The notes under the pieces: generated by a model | Database searches by the model: none | The model's input: only the letters and a program-made list of their open reading frames with translations | What the model was told of the DNA's origin: nothing | Position numbers and translations under genes: made by a program | Part shown: positions 17,311 through 24,416 of the stretch, in pieces | Layout of the letters: each line of letters opens with the position of its first letter | Position numbering within the stretch: position 1 is the first letter of the stretch | DNA from: a virus | IMG/VR virus record: IMGVR_UViG_3300044610_000369 | Coordinates: 1-35,442 of that record | Length of the DNA: 35,442 bases | Direction: 5' to 3' (one strand)

Positions 17311-17361
17311 GGGTGAGTGCAATAAAAGCATAAATTAGTTAGGGAAGTGCTAACCTCACCC
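17311..17361 (+). ncRNA. Candidate three-way-junction RNA element
   Basis: GGGTGAG (17311-17317) pairs with CTCACCC (17355-17361). Inside it are a weak TGC/GCA stem (17318-17320 with 17328-17330) and a GTTAG/CTAAC stem (17338-17342 with 17350-17354) that stacks directly on the outer stem. TCAATTTTT follows, so an intrinsic terminator with a large structured loop is possible. It matches no riboswitch or ribozyme class that I can name. Confidence 0.45.
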
Positions 17362-17387
17362 TCAATTTTTAGACTAAAAATCAATAG

Positions 17388-17393
17388 TATAAT
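17388..17393 (+). promoter_or_regulatory. Candidate -10 box before the DUF5675-like gene
   Basis: A perfect TATAAT lies 29 bases before the ATG at 17423, just downstream of the structured RNA. A convincing -35 is missing, so this is a low-confidence promoter. Confidence 0.3.
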
Positions 17394-17422
17394 AGTAGGT
17401 ATAAGTATATAAAGCATACCGA

Positions 17423-17932
17423 ATGAGTACTAATAATTTAACTACAACTGCTTATTATGACCGCTCTATTGAATCTATTAATGGGCTATTTACCGTGAAA
17501 ACTGTTAATAAATTAAGCGGATTAGTAGTAAGAGAATTTGCTAGATTGCCTAGTAGTAGTGGGCAAAGAGGATATGAAAAGATAAGTTTTAAAAGGGGCA
17601 AAGCACCTATTCCTTTCAGTAATGAATTAACCAAACCTTATAAATTATGGATTGATAAACCTTTACAAGAAAGGGAATGGGCGGGGGCTAGAGGAATAGG
17701 TGCTTTTTATGCAATTAGTACCGAAAATGATCGAATTACTACTAAAAATAAATATGGTGAAATAAGAGAAAATTTAGGCTGGCATCCAAATAATTTAATA
17801 GCTGGCTCGGCTGGTTGTGTGGTTGTGGAAGCTGACACAGAGGAAAGAAGAAAACAAATTATAGCTATTTGGGATTATTTCGACAAATTGGCTGAGACTG
17901 GCATTACAAATATTCCCTTAATCGTACTTTAA
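17423..17932 (+). CDS. DUF5675 / YkuD-like protein, possible wall-active enzyme
   Basis: The 169-aa protein has GWHPNNLIAGSAGCVVV with His121, Ser129 and Cys132. A His followed 11 residues later by a GC motif is typical of DUF5675 ('IHxGN...DtxGC') and recalls the His/Cys centre of L,D-transpeptidases, whose spacing is longer. No signal peptide is seen. It follows the M15-like fragment and precedes a holin-like gene, so a role in lysis is plausible. A structural or regulatory use of the fold is the main alternative. Confidence 0.5.
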   Translation: MSTNNLTTTAYYDRSIESINGLFTVKTVNKLSGLVVREFARLPSSSGQRGYEKISFKRGKAPIPFSNELTKPYKLWIDKPLQEREWAGARGIGAFYAISTENDRITTKNKYGEIRENLGWHPNNLIAGSAGCVVVEADTEERRKQIIAIWDYFDKLAETGITNIPLIVL

Positions 17933-17935
17933 ATC

Positions 17936-18151
17936 ATGAAATTCATTGAGTTACTAGGTGGTGTTTTTGCCACTGATTCTATTCTAGGTATTATGCGTAT
18001 TCAAGGCGATGAGGGCTGGTATATTATTATCAAGCTAAAAGATAATACTCCTTTTGAGGTGAGGTCTAATTATGAGACTAAAGAGGCTAGAGACGACGCT
18101 TTTCAAACGGAAGTAATAGAAGTTTTGCAGAATGCGGGGCTATTAAAATGA
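17936..18151 (+). CDS. Small hypothetical protein (71 aa)
   Basis: A 71-aa protein of strand-helix character (GWYIIIKLKD followed by an acidic helix TKEARDDAFQTEVIEVL). Small proteins of this shape are common in phage accessory regions, but no function is known to me. It starts three bases after the previous stop and overlaps the small membrane protein by ATGA, indicating one operon. Confidence 0.7.
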   Translation: MKFIELLGGVFATDSILGIMRIQGDEGWYIIIKLKDNTPFEVRSNYETKEARDDAFQTEVIEVLQNAGLLK

Positions 18152-18282
18152 AATTACCTTATATATTAGTAGTAATAGATGTACTTTGTGCTATTCAGTA
18201 TGGTATCAAAGGCGACTGGGCAAGGGTTATTTATTGGCTTTCAGCGGGTTTATTAACATACTCAACGGTAATAATGAAATAG
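18148..18282 (+). CDS. Two-helix small membrane protein, holin candidate
   Basis: The 44-aa product has two hydrophobic segments (about residues 3-19, LPYILVVIDVLCAIQYG, and 26-43, RVIYWLSAGLLTYSTVIM) separated by a short charged turn (KGDW). That hairpin topology and size fit small phage holins and similar membrane proteins. The ATG overlaps the upstream TGA. The next tiny ORF starts one base after its stop. Lysis function is inferred from topology and nearby wall-active candidates. Confidence 0.5.
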   Translation: MKLPYILVVIDVLCAIQYGIKGDWARVIYWLSAGLLTYSTVIMK

Positions 18283-18283
18283 C

Positions 18284-18379
18284 ATGAGTACTTTTGAATT
18301 AATACAAACAATTCCAAACAAAACAACTAAAATTGCTTTGGCTCTTGAAGTTATAATTGAATTAGCTGGTAAATGGTAA
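18284..18379 (+). CDS. Very small ORF (31 aa)
   Basis: The 31-aa product runs from ATG 18284 to TAA 18379 and is one amphipathic to hydrophobic helix (KIALALEVIIELAGKW). The close spacing to the holin-like gene supports translation, but length and lack of a clear ribosome binding site leave it uncertain. Confidence 0.35.
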   Translation: MSTFELIQTIPNKTTKIALALEVIIELAGKW

Positions 18380-18427
18380 GTTAATAAAAATCAGCAAAAA
18401 ATCTTATTTTAAAGGAAAGTAAATAAA

Positions 18428-18763
18428 ATGAATTTGTATGAAAAAATAGAAAAATTAATACCTTATATTAATGAAAACTTTTTAACATTCCCATTGTGGG
18501 AGAGCGATGGTAAGCTAATTCCTTTTATTAGTTTTTGGCAAAAAATTGAAAACCAAGATGATTTTTTAGCTTTTGAAAATAAATTGCAAAAGTTAAAATA
18601 CTGTTATGAAATTGATTTGAAAGAATTTAGTCTTCACAACACAATTTACAATTATTCAATTAATCCAGAATATAAAGAATTGGAAGATGGGAGTTTTGAG
18701 TTTGCCGAACCAGTGAACTTAGAACAAATGTTAGATGATTTAATAGTTTTAATTGGAAAGTAA
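18428..18763 (+). CDS. Hypothetical protein (111 aa)
   Basis: A 111-aa acidic protein rich in aromatic residues, with AAAGGAA ten bases before the ATG. It has no membrane segment and no recognised motif. It stands five bases before a strongly basic protein, so the two could form an acidic/basic pair, but this is only a composition argument. Accessory function unknown. Confidence 0.7.
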   Translation: MNLYEKIEKLIPYINENFLTFPLWESDGKLIPFISFWQKIENQDDFLAFENKLQKLKYCYEIDLKEFSLHNTIYNYSINPEYKELEDGSFEFAEPVNLEQMLDDLIVLIGK

Positions 18764-18768
18764 ATAAT

Positions 18769-19410
18769 ATGAGCAATTTAAAAGAAAAAAATTTAGACTT
18801 TTTTAATAAAATTTTAAAAAAGAATAAAGAAAAAGAAAAATTAGCCAAAGAAAAAAAAGTAATTAAGCCAAATAATAAATATAAATTTGACGATTTAGAT
18901 TGTGAGCCAAAAGAACCGAAAATTAAAATCATTAAAGCTTCTAAAGTCAAAGCAGTTAAGCAGCTTGAAACTCCCGAAGAAAAAGCAGTTAAAAGTTCAG
19001 AGTATTATAAAAAAAATAGAGATTTGATTTTGCAAAAAAAGAAAGATAAATATGCGGCAAAAAAATTAGAAGAACCCAAAAAACCCAAAGAACCCAAAGT
19101 TAAAAAGTTAAGAAAGTTAAGAAAAAGGAAAACGCCAAGAACTCGGGAGGAAAGGCTTAAAAGAAGAAGAGATAATTATCAATTGAATAAAAAACCATCT
19201 ACTGAGGCAGAAAGAGAAAAAGCTAGAATTTGGCAAGCCACTTACAGAGAGCAAAACAGAGACTTGCTTAACAAACAACAGAGAGACAGGTATCACAAGG
19301 ATATGAAAGACCCAGCAAAGAAAGCTCAAAAACTCAAAATATCGAGAGAATCAGCAAAAATTCTTTACTGGAAGAAAAAGAACAATGGAGTAGCAGGCGA
19401 AAGTAAATAA
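18769..19410 (+). CDS. Lysine-rich protein with YKKNRD-type repeats
   Basis: The 213-aa product is extremely basic (Lys/Arg/Glu-rich, repeated KEPK and KKPKEPK). Two related segments recur: EYYKKNRDLILQKKKDKY near residue 78 and TYREQNRDLLNKQQRDRY near residue 157. Such 'Y+xNR(D/E)xxxxKxRxRY' segments are found near HNH and other nuclease genes in phages and probably bind nucleic acid. The stop abuts the next gene's ATG, and a nuclease-like gene follows after one more gene. Confidence 0.65.
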   Translation: MSNLKEKNLDFFNKILKKNKEKEKLAKEKKVIKPNNKYKFDDLDCEPKEPKIKIIKASKVKAVKQLETPEEKAVKSSEYYKKNRDLILQKKKDKYAAKKLEEPKKPKEPKVKKLRKLRKRKTPRTREERLKRRRDNYQLNKKPSTEAEREKARIWQATYREQNRDLLNKQQRDRYHKDMKDPAKKAQKLKISRESAKILYWKKKNNGVAGESK

Positions 19411-19758
19411 ATGGAAAGAGAAACTTTGAAAAAAAGGGCGGAAAGATTGGGCATTTTAAAAACTCAATTGATTTACCGTATTTATAAATTACATTTAAAA
19501 ACGGATAAAGAAATTATGGAATATTGTTCTAAAAATTTAACATCCGAGGAATTCTCGATAGTTCAAATTGAAGAGAAAGGGCAAAATAAACAAGAAATAA
19601 AATTTGACACGTCAAAAGAAAAAACAGATTATATTTTGAAAGATATTTTTTTAAAACTTGTAGAGAATGAGCCTGAAAAGTACAACCTAGAATTTCTATA
19701 TCAAAAAACAGCTAAAGTTAATCTGAATCGGCGGGAACGCAAAAACCAAAGGCTTTAA
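19411..19758 (+). CDS. Hypothetical protein (115 aa)
   Basis: A 115-aa, helical, charged protein with no recognised domain. It begins immediately after the lysine-rich gene's stop and ends four bases before the nuclease-like gene. The C-terminus is basic (RRERKNQR), which suggests nucleic-acid contact. It may work with its neighbours in DNA processing. Confidence 0.7.
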   Translation: MERETLKKRAERLGILKTQLIYRIYKLHLKTDKEIMEYCSKNLTSEEFSIVQIEEKGQNKQEIKFDTSKEKTDYILKDIFLKLVENEPEKYNLEFLYQKTAKVNLNRRERKNQRL

Positions 19759-19762
19759 TTGC

Positions 19763-20107
19763 ATGAAAAGTCATTTAGAGGAAAGTTTTGATAGTTGGCT
19801 AAGAGTCAATAATTTTAGGGATTATTTTGTCAGGGAATATAAAATTGAAAAACCGAAAAGATTGTGGAAAAGTAGAAAAAGCAGTTGGAAAGTTGATTTT
19901 TTAAGCACAAAATTAAAAATTGCTATTGAAATTCAAGGCGGTACTTTTTCGGGTGGCGGGCATTCAAGGGGAGCTTATCAGCATTCAGATTTTGACAAAG
20001 CTAATTATTTACAAAACTTAGGTTACAAAATATATTTTCTGGATACTCTACATATTAGAAAAAATGATTATGAAATGGTTGAATCTGCAATAAAAAATAG
20101 TGTATAA
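19763..20107 (+). CDS. PD-(D/E)XK-like nuclease (VSR/DUF559 type)
   Basis: The 114-aa protein has an early Glu (Glu6), then WKVDFLSTKLKIAIEIQGG with Asp45 and a Glu56-x-Gln58 core, then GGHSRG and a helix DFDKANYLQNLGYKIYFL. This order of strand-Asp, strand-E-x-(K/Q) and helix is the PD-(D/E)XK fold seen in Vsr-like, DUF559 and phage junction-resolving nucleases. Gln replaces the usual Lys, a known tolerated variant. No resolvase was found elsewhere, so this is the best candidate. Transcription probably ends just downstream. Confidence 0.65.
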   Translation: MKSHLEESFDSWLRVNNFRDYFVREYKIEKPKRLWKSRKSSWKVDFLSTKLKIAIEIQGGTFSGGGHSRGAYQHSDFDKANYLQNLGYKIYFLDTLHIRKNDYEMVESAIKNSV

Positions 20108-20141
20108 TTTATATTGAGTTATAAATATGTCTTTCTAAATT

Positions 20142-20167
20142 TTAAGGTTTTTACGCCTTAAGTTTTT
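20142..20167 (+). terminator. Intrinsic terminator 1 after the nuclease gene
   Basis: TTAAGG (20142-20147) pairs with CCTTAA (20156-20161) around an eight-base loop, followed by GTTTTT. It lies 35 bases after the nuclease stop and just before a stronger terminator. Confidence 0.55.
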
Positions 20168-20178
20168 AAAGAATTAAA

Positions 20179-20215
20179 GGGGAAAGAATTAACAGTTCTT
20201 TTCTCTTTTTTTTTT
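20179..20215 (+). terminator. Intrinsic terminator 2
   Basis: GGGGAAAGAA (20179-20188) pairs with TTCTTTTCTC (20196-20205), ten pairs including two G-U, with a seven-base loop. Ten T residues follow (20206-20215). This is a textbook rho-independent terminator closing the accessory operon. Confidence 0.85.
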
Positions 20216-20265
20216 GCAAAGAAATATAGTAGTAAAATAGTGTTAAGTACCAATTAATATATTTT

Positions 20266-20523
20266 ATGAGCTGGGAAGCATACAAACAAGAAATGAACGC
20301 AAAAGACGGCTTAAGTTCTGATCCAGTCGTGAATCAAGTAATTGACAGGCTAGCACAACGATCTAACATTGGAGTCAATAAATATGGTTGCACTTTAGCG
20401 GATAGCAAGTTGAATGAGCTGGCGTGGCTTGTTCATTTGCAAGATGAGCTTCTGGACGGTGCAAATTACGCTCAAGTTTTAATCAATAAAATTAAAGACA
20501 AGCCTGAAGAGAAACAGCCTTGA
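20266..20523 (+). CDS. MazG-like small phage protein
   Basis: The 85-aa protein shows RSNIGVNKYGCTL, then NELAWLVHLQDELLDGANYAQVL. The pattern 'R..vG..KYG.tL....L.WL.H..EE.lDaanY' is a common short phage protein related to MazG-type nucleotide pyrophosphohydrolase helices. The acidic ExxLD part recalls metal-binding residues, but the protein is too short to be a full enzyme on its own. It stands alone after the tandem terminators, so it needs its own promoter. Confidence 0.55.
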   Translation: MSWEAYKQEMNAKDGLSSDPVVNQVIDRLAQRSNIGVNKYGCTLADSKLNELAWLVHLQDELLDGANYAQVLINKIKDKPEEKQP

Positions 20524-20557
20524 TTCTCAAAGAATACTTAATTGGAGCTAATATTAT

Positions 20558-21187
20558 ATGAATAACGCAGTTTTATTTGTGGTTGGAAAGAATTTAATTA
20601 GTAGAAGAATACAAGCTCATACTCAACAGGTGGGCATTGAGAGAGAGAAATTAGCAAGTCATGTAGCTTATAAATTCTCTTACGATCCGCTTGTAAATTT
20701 TCATTCCAAAATGAAAGACCCATACACAGGGCAAAAGTACGGAGCGGGAATATATGTAATTGAAAGTCATTTTCATTCAGGAGTAGCAGTTTTTCCTTAT
20801 TTGACTTGGCTAAAAATGAATAAAAATAGTGATATAAATGAAGTGGTTGATGATAGCTATAAACTTGATGCAATGCTTAGTTTCATTGGTGAAAAGTACG
20901 CTGTAAAAGATATTTTAAAAATTAAATTAAACTCTGATTTGGCTTTATTCAAGAAAAATATAGTATTAAAAATAATTGGCTATCCTGTTTTATGGAGCTG
21001 GAAGTTGATAGAAAGTTTGATTTTCCAAGAAGATGAAGACGGTATTTATTGTTCTGAATTGTTATTAAAAGCAAATGATACAATTAGCAATAAGTTGTTT
21101 AAGAAGCCATTTGAAAGCTTCCCTTCGGATTTGCAAAAATATTATTTAGAGAGGCTTGAAATTCAAGAAAAAGAGGTGGTAGCGTGA
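20558..21187 (+). CDS. Permuted papain-like (YiiX/NlpC-P60) enzyme
   Basis: The 209-aa protein begins AVLFVVGKNLISRRIQAHT, then SHVAYKF with His35, then YVIESHFHSGV, and near the C-terminus GIYCSELL with Cys165. The order His first, Cys last, plus the 'GDvvlfrGks.iSr.I...t...SHv' style start, identifies the permuted papain-like amidase/endopeptidase family. Substrates are usually peptidoglycan peptides or acylated groups. GGAG precedes the ATG. It heads four overlapping genes with membrane segments, suggesting a lysis or wall role. Confidence 0.65.
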   Translation: MNNAVLFVVGKNLISRRIQAHTQQVGIEREKLASHVAYKFSYDPLVNFHSKMKDPYTGQKYGAGIYVIESHFHSGVAVFPYLTWLKMNKNSDINEVVDDSYKLDAMLSFIGEKYAVKDILKIKLNSDLALFKKNIVLKIIGYPVLWSWKLIESLIFQEDEDGIYCSELLLKANDTISNKLFKKPFESFPSDLQKYYLERLEIQEKEVVA

Positions 21188-21432
21188 GTGAAATAATTGA
21201 AAAAATTGAAAAAAATGAAGATGTTTATTTAGCGAGAATGCTCGCCAAGCAAAAAGAGGAAAACGCCAAGCTGACCGAGGAAGAATTATTAAAAGTAAAA
21301 TGCAGAAAATTATTAGTTTGGGCGGGACTTAAGCAATTAGAGAGTAAATTGGTTGATTGGCAAAGAGTTCAGGAAGTATGCAACGCTTTACTAGAAATGA
21401 TTGAACAAAAAGAAAAAGAGGTGCTGGAGTGA
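21184..21432 (+). CDS. Small charged helical protein (82 aa)
   Basis: An 82-aa GTG-started protein, Glu/Lys-rich and helical, with no membrane segment. It overlaps both neighbours by four bases (GTGA), so it is co-translated in the lysis-like cassette. Unknown function; it could be a cytosolic regulator or partner. Confidence 0.65.
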   Translation: MSEIIEKIEKNEDVYLARMLAKQKEENAKLTEEELLKVKCRKLLVWAGLKQLESKLVDWQRVQEVCNALLEMIEQKEKEVLE

Positions 21433-21734
21433 AAAGATTTATAATTCAAATTTCAAGATTGGAAACAAAAGTATTATTAGCATTATTGGTAGTGGCTATT
21501 CTTTGCCATAGTTGCGTCCAGTTGGCTAAATCAGACCCTACTCAAATAAAAGAAATAAAATTAGGGCGGAAAGATATGATTAGGAATGATTTAATTAAAA
21601 GTAATAATGAAGTATTCAAAAGCCTAATTGATAGCCAAAACTTGCAAATTAACTCATTAAATAAAGCGGTTTTTATTTGGCAAGATGAGTACAAGTCTTG
21701 TCAGTCGAAATTAGAAAGGTGTAAATGTAAATAA
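21429..21734 (+). CDS. Membrane-anchored coiled protein, spanin-like candidate
   Basis: The 101-aa product starts at a GTG overlapping the previous stop. One transmembrane segment (about residues 15-33, VLLALLVVAILCHSCVQLA) is followed by a charged helical domain and a Cys-rich end (CQSKLERCKCK). This is the topology of an inner-membrane spanin (Rz-like). No lipobox of the L-[AST]-[GA]-C type is clear and no nested Rz1-like ORF was identified, so the assignment is tentative. Confidence 0.4.
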   Translation: MKRFIIQISRLETKVLLALLVVAILCHSCVQLAKSDPTQIKEIKLGRKDMIRNDLIKSNNEVFKSLIDSQNLQINSLNKAVFIWQDEYKSCQSKLERCKCK

Positions 21735-22129
21735 TGGAAGAAGTAATTGTGAGTTTAATTTCAAGTATTAAAAGTCAGTGGTTGATCGGAGTGATTGTGA
21801 TTGGTTGGGGGGCTGGCAAACTGCTTAAGCCATTTTTTGATTTACAGTTAAAAAATATTGAAAAAAAAGAGGACTCCGAGATCAAAGCTCATGAATCCTC
21901 ATTTAAATTAATTGAAACTTTAGTCAGCAGTCAGATTGAATCGGGGCGTGAAATGGCGAAAGAAATGGCAAAAGCGGTGTCTGATTCAATTTCGCTGGGA
22001 TTTGAAAAGGTTTGTAATACTTTGCACCAGCACGCCAACCAGCATTTAGGCGATCATGGCGAAATTAAGCAAGCACTGGAAAAACACAGCGAAACCTTAG
22101 AAGCAATTAAAAATAAAATCGGTGCTTAG
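21734..22129 (+). CDS. Membrane-anchored helical protein (holin-like or tether)
   Basis: The 131-aa product has an N-terminal hydrophobic stretch (about residues 14-34, SQWLIGVIVIGWGAGKLLKPF), then long amphipathic helices and a His-rich piece (HQHANQHLGDHGE). It shares one base with the previous stop. It resembles phage proteins with one N-terminal membrane anchor often found in lysis cassettes. A convergent terminator region follows. No firm family can be named. Confidence 0.5.
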   Translation: MEEVIVSLISSIKSQWLIGVIVIGWGAGKLLKPFFDLQLKNIEKKEDSEIKAHESSFKLIETLVSSQIESGREMAKEMAKAVSDSISLGFEKVCNTLHQHANQHLGDHGEIKQALEKHSETLEAIKNKIGA

Positions 22130-22132
22130 TAC

Positions 22133-22181
22133 GCAATAAAAAAACCGCCTTCTGGATCGTGTAAGACCGAAAAAGCGGTTT
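22133..22181 (-). terminator. Intrinsic terminator for the minus-strand cassette
   Basis: On the minus strand AAACCGC (22181-22175) pairs with GCGGTTT (22148-22142), with a loop of 26 bases, followed by TTTTATT. It is placed to end minus-strand transcription after the 179-aa gene and may also slow plus-strand transcripts. Confidence 0.6.
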
Positions 22182-22197
22182 AGTTGGTTAGTTGGTT

Positions 22198-22212
22198 GGG
22201 GCATTTAGCCCC
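22198..22212. terminator. GGGGC/GCCCC hairpin between convergent genes
   Basis: GGGGC (22198-22202) pairs with GCCCC (22208-22212) around five bases. On the plus strand a T-rich but broken tract (GTTTGGTTTATTTTAG) follows. It sits between converging operons and could act as the plus-strand terminator. Confidence 0.45.
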
Positions 22213-22224
22213 GTTTGGTTTATT

Positions 22225-22764
22225 TTAGTTTTCAATCAAAGCTTCAAATTCTTCTAATGGACTTGCGATTGAAGTTTTCAAATTATCAAATTCTAAAAAC
22301 AAAGCTTCCAAAAGCTCATCAGAACAACGAGGATTATTTTTATCAACTAATTCAGTATTTACTATAAAAAAGGTATTTCCTGTTTTTTTGGAAGTGATTT
22401 TTTCAAAAGAAAGTTTTAAATTTAAGCCTAGTTCGTTCTCTTCATCAATGATTGTAATTTTTTCAATAAATTCCACAAATCGCCTTTCAGAACTGGAATG
22501 CAACCACATTTCACTTAAAACATTTTTTGCATCTAAAAACTTTAAACAAACCCAGTCTTTAGGCTCTTCTTGACCAAATTTGACTGACTGAGCTTCAATT
22601 TTGTGAGAAATTAAATTAATTTCTAAAGTGTTGTTTAAAAGCTCTTCTTTTTGCTTAAAAAGCCCGAGTTTACAGTCTGCACGGTATTCAAAAGGAACTG
22701 TTAATTTTTTAATTTTAATTTTTGAAATTGAAATTTCTTGATTTTTAATTGCTAATTTTGACAT
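22225..22764 (-). CDS. Hypothetical protein, last gene of the minus-strand cassette
   Basis: A 179-aa protein of beta/alpha character, acidic near the C-terminus, with no signal peptide or recognised motif. There is no Shine-Dalgarno before its ATG. Instead an AT-rich leader with two TTTTAGGA-type repeats and two hairpins lies upstream. The gene ends next to an intrinsic terminator. It belongs to the cassette facing against the plus-strand genes. Confidence 0.7.
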   Translation of the reverse strand: MSKLAIKNQEISISKIKIKKLTVPFEYRADCKLGLFKQKEELLNNTLEINLISHKIEAQSVKFGQEEPKDWVCLKFLDAKNVLSEMWLHSSSERRFVEFIEKITIIDEENELGLNLKLSFEKITSKKTGNTFFIVNTELVDKNNPRCSDELLEALFLEFDNLKTSIASPLEEFEALIEN

Positions 22765-22796
22765 TTTAAAATTTTAGGATTTTAGGATTTTAATTA

Positions 22797-22838
22797 GGGC
22801 TATTTGATAAGCCCCTGCCAATGGCTGGATTAGAGCCA
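22797..22838 (-). promoter_or_regulatory. Two hairpins in the leader of the 179-aa gene
   Basis: GGGCT (22797-22801) pairs with AGCCC (22810-22814), and TGGCT (22822-22826) pairs with AGCCA (22834-22838). They lie between the lysozyme-like gene's end and the 179-aa gene's start. Neither is followed by a U-tract on the minus strand, so they are more likely message-stability or processing elements than terminators. Confidence 0.4.
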
Positions 22839-22853
22839 CTGATAGGGAATTAT

Positions 22854-23570
22854 TTATACGCTTTTAACCTCGCTAAATGAACTAGAAATTATTTTGTATT
22901 TTGGCGTTGCAAGCCTATCGCTCATATATCTTTTGCCAACCTGCGAACATCTGACAGCTCTAAAATCCCGTTGAATAAATGTTTTAAGGCTTATCTCTTC
23001 ATTTTCAAAGAAATAGCAATTGCGTATTAATTCAGCATATCTAATTAAACCCGCTTCAAATGAGGAATTAAAGCTATTAAATTCATTGTGAGCGACTGGT
23101 TTATAGTCGCCACCGTCTGTATTTCCTACATTGAAAATATTTTTAGTTTTAACCGCCCGCCCACGAGTGCCAAAATGACTTTCAATCTTTGCAGCAGTGA
23201 GTAAAAAATCAAGTGGAAAGTTTAGTTCTTGGCTTAATTCAATCCATCTGACAGCGGGAATAGGTGAGTTTTTAACAATCTTTTTAACCTTATTTATTAA
23301 ATATGGGCTAATTGGCTTTTTTTTAGCTGACAGTTTTTGCCTTGCTTGTCTTTCACGAATTAAAACCTTTTGAGTATATTTTAATTTTTTTTCAACTAAA
23401 GCTTTTTCTGATTTTAAAAGTTCCAGTTCTGCTTTAGATGAAGCCAATTCAGAAACAAAACTTATTTCTTCATGTGGAATTTTAAGCGGTTTTGAATAAT
23501 TTAAAATTGAAGCGTAAGCAAAAGACCCACTTAGAGCTAAGCCTAGAATTGGCATTATGTAATTCTTCAT
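22854..23570 (-). CDS. Membrane-anchored lysozyme-superfamily enzyme (Bax/GH73-like)
   Basis: The 238-aa protein has an N-terminal membrane or signal-anchor segment (about residues 5-22), a coiled coil (about 40-80) and a C-terminal domain with LTAAKIESHFGTRGRA, then KNIFNVGNTD. This is the 'A.ES.wG.S......NLFG' pattern of Bax-like and GH73 glucosaminidase domains, with Glu130 as the candidate catalytic acid. It should face the periplasm or wall. It overlaps the upstream gene by ATGA. It may serve entry, lysis or wall remodelling. Confidence 0.7.
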   Translation of the reverse strand: MKNYIMPILGLALSGSFAYASILNYSKPLKIPHEEISFVSELASSKAELELLKSEKALVEKKLKYTQKVLIRERQARQKLSAKKKPISPYLINKVKKIVKNSPIPAVRWIELSQELNFPLDFLLTAAKIESHFGTRGRAVKTKNIFNVGNTDGGDYKPVAHNEFNSFNSSFEAGLIRYAELIRNCYFFENEEISLKTFIQRDFRAVRCSQVGKRYMSDRLATPKYKIISSSFSEVKSV

Positions 23571-23962
23571 TGTTTGAGTACCCCGTCAATACAAATAAAA
23601 CCAAATTGTAAGGCTGGATTGTCATTTTTTAAAAACTTCAAAATCTTATCAAGTTCCAAAAAATCTGCTTGCGTGTCTAAATAGGTATATTTAATTATTA
23701 TTGATTCAATTTCGCCTAATGGGTTTTGATAGCGGTCTAATTTGGTTGGTACTGGTAAACTTACAAAGCTTATCATGCCGTCTATTTGCACTGCGATCCG
23801 CTCTTCAGCGACATTTAAAACATTTTCCATTTTTACGCCATTCTCTGAAAAATAAACTTTGGCGGTCGGAATTATCCTGTGATAAACAAAGTTGTTAAAA
23901 TCTATGACATTTTTAAGAACTTCTTGCTCGAACTTATCGTAAAATTTAATATTAATAAGCAT
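23567..23962 (-). CDS. Hypothetical protein (131 aa)
   Basis: A 131-aa protein of mixed alpha/beta pattern with no recognised motif. AAGGAG lies upstream of the ATG at a good distance. It overlaps the lysozyme-like gene by ATGA, suggesting coupled expression and a possible shared role. Confidence 0.7.
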   Translation of the reverse strand: MLINIKFYDKFEQEVLKNVIDFNNFVYHRIIPTAKVYFSENGVKMENVLNVAEERIAVQIDGMISFVSLPVPTKLDRYQNPLGEIESIIIKYTYLDTQADFLELDKILKFLKNDNPALQFGFICIDGVLKQ

Positions 23963-23983
23963 TAGTTTGTCTCCTTTTTAAAA

Positions 23984-24286
23984 TTAATAATAAAAAACAT
24001 CGCCAATATAATATCCAGTTGGTGGTTCTGGATTTCTAGCTGAAACTAGCTTTTTAATTTCTTCTTTAGTCGCTTTTGTAAAGAAAAAACTATTGTGATT
24101 ACCTTTAATCGTGACTGAATAAAAACCATTGTCTAAATTCATTAAGCTAATAGAGACCCGATCGCCATGTTCACAAACTAGATTCCCGTTCCAGTCTAAT
24201 AAATCACCTAAAGCATAAACATTAAATGTTTTGGTTTCTGGTTTAATTTTAGCTTGTAAGTCTTGTTTAATTAATGTATTGTTCAT
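23984..24286 (-). CDS. Hypothetical protein, first gene of the minus-strand cassette
   Basis: A 100-aa protein with beta-type segments (VCEHGDRVSISLMNL, FYSVTIKGNHNSFFF) and a short acidic helix. No family recognised. No Shine-Dalgarno is visible before the ATG. It is the first gene read from the promoter at 24587-24558, about 265 bases downstream of the predicted start, so it has a long leader with a 13-bp hairpin. Confidence 0.65.
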   Translation of the reverse strand: MNNTLIKQDLQAKIKPETKTFNVYALGDLLDWNGNLVCEHGDRVSISLMNLDNGFYSVTIKGNHNSFFFTKATKEEIKKLVSARNPEPPTGYYIGDVFYY

Positions 24287-24416
24287 TTTGTTTTAGTGGT
24301 TAAGTAGTTTCTTAGTGCGATAAATGGTATTATTTTCCTTGTAAACAAAAGTTAAAATTTTAAAAAGGAGTAAACCTCGCTTATTTGTTTAGTTTTTATT
24401 TTTTTTAGATTATTGC

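Noticed and set aside
17161-17422. Group I intron splitting the M15 gene
   Set aside because: No second exon with the catalytic motifs was found downstream and no conserved intron core is visible.
18660-18950. 96-aa minus-strand frame
   Set aside because: Phe/Leu-rich mirror of the lysine-rich gene; no support.
22797-22838. tRNA-like appearance of adjacent hairpins
   Set aside because: No acceptor stem, T-loop consensus or seven-base stem arrangement.
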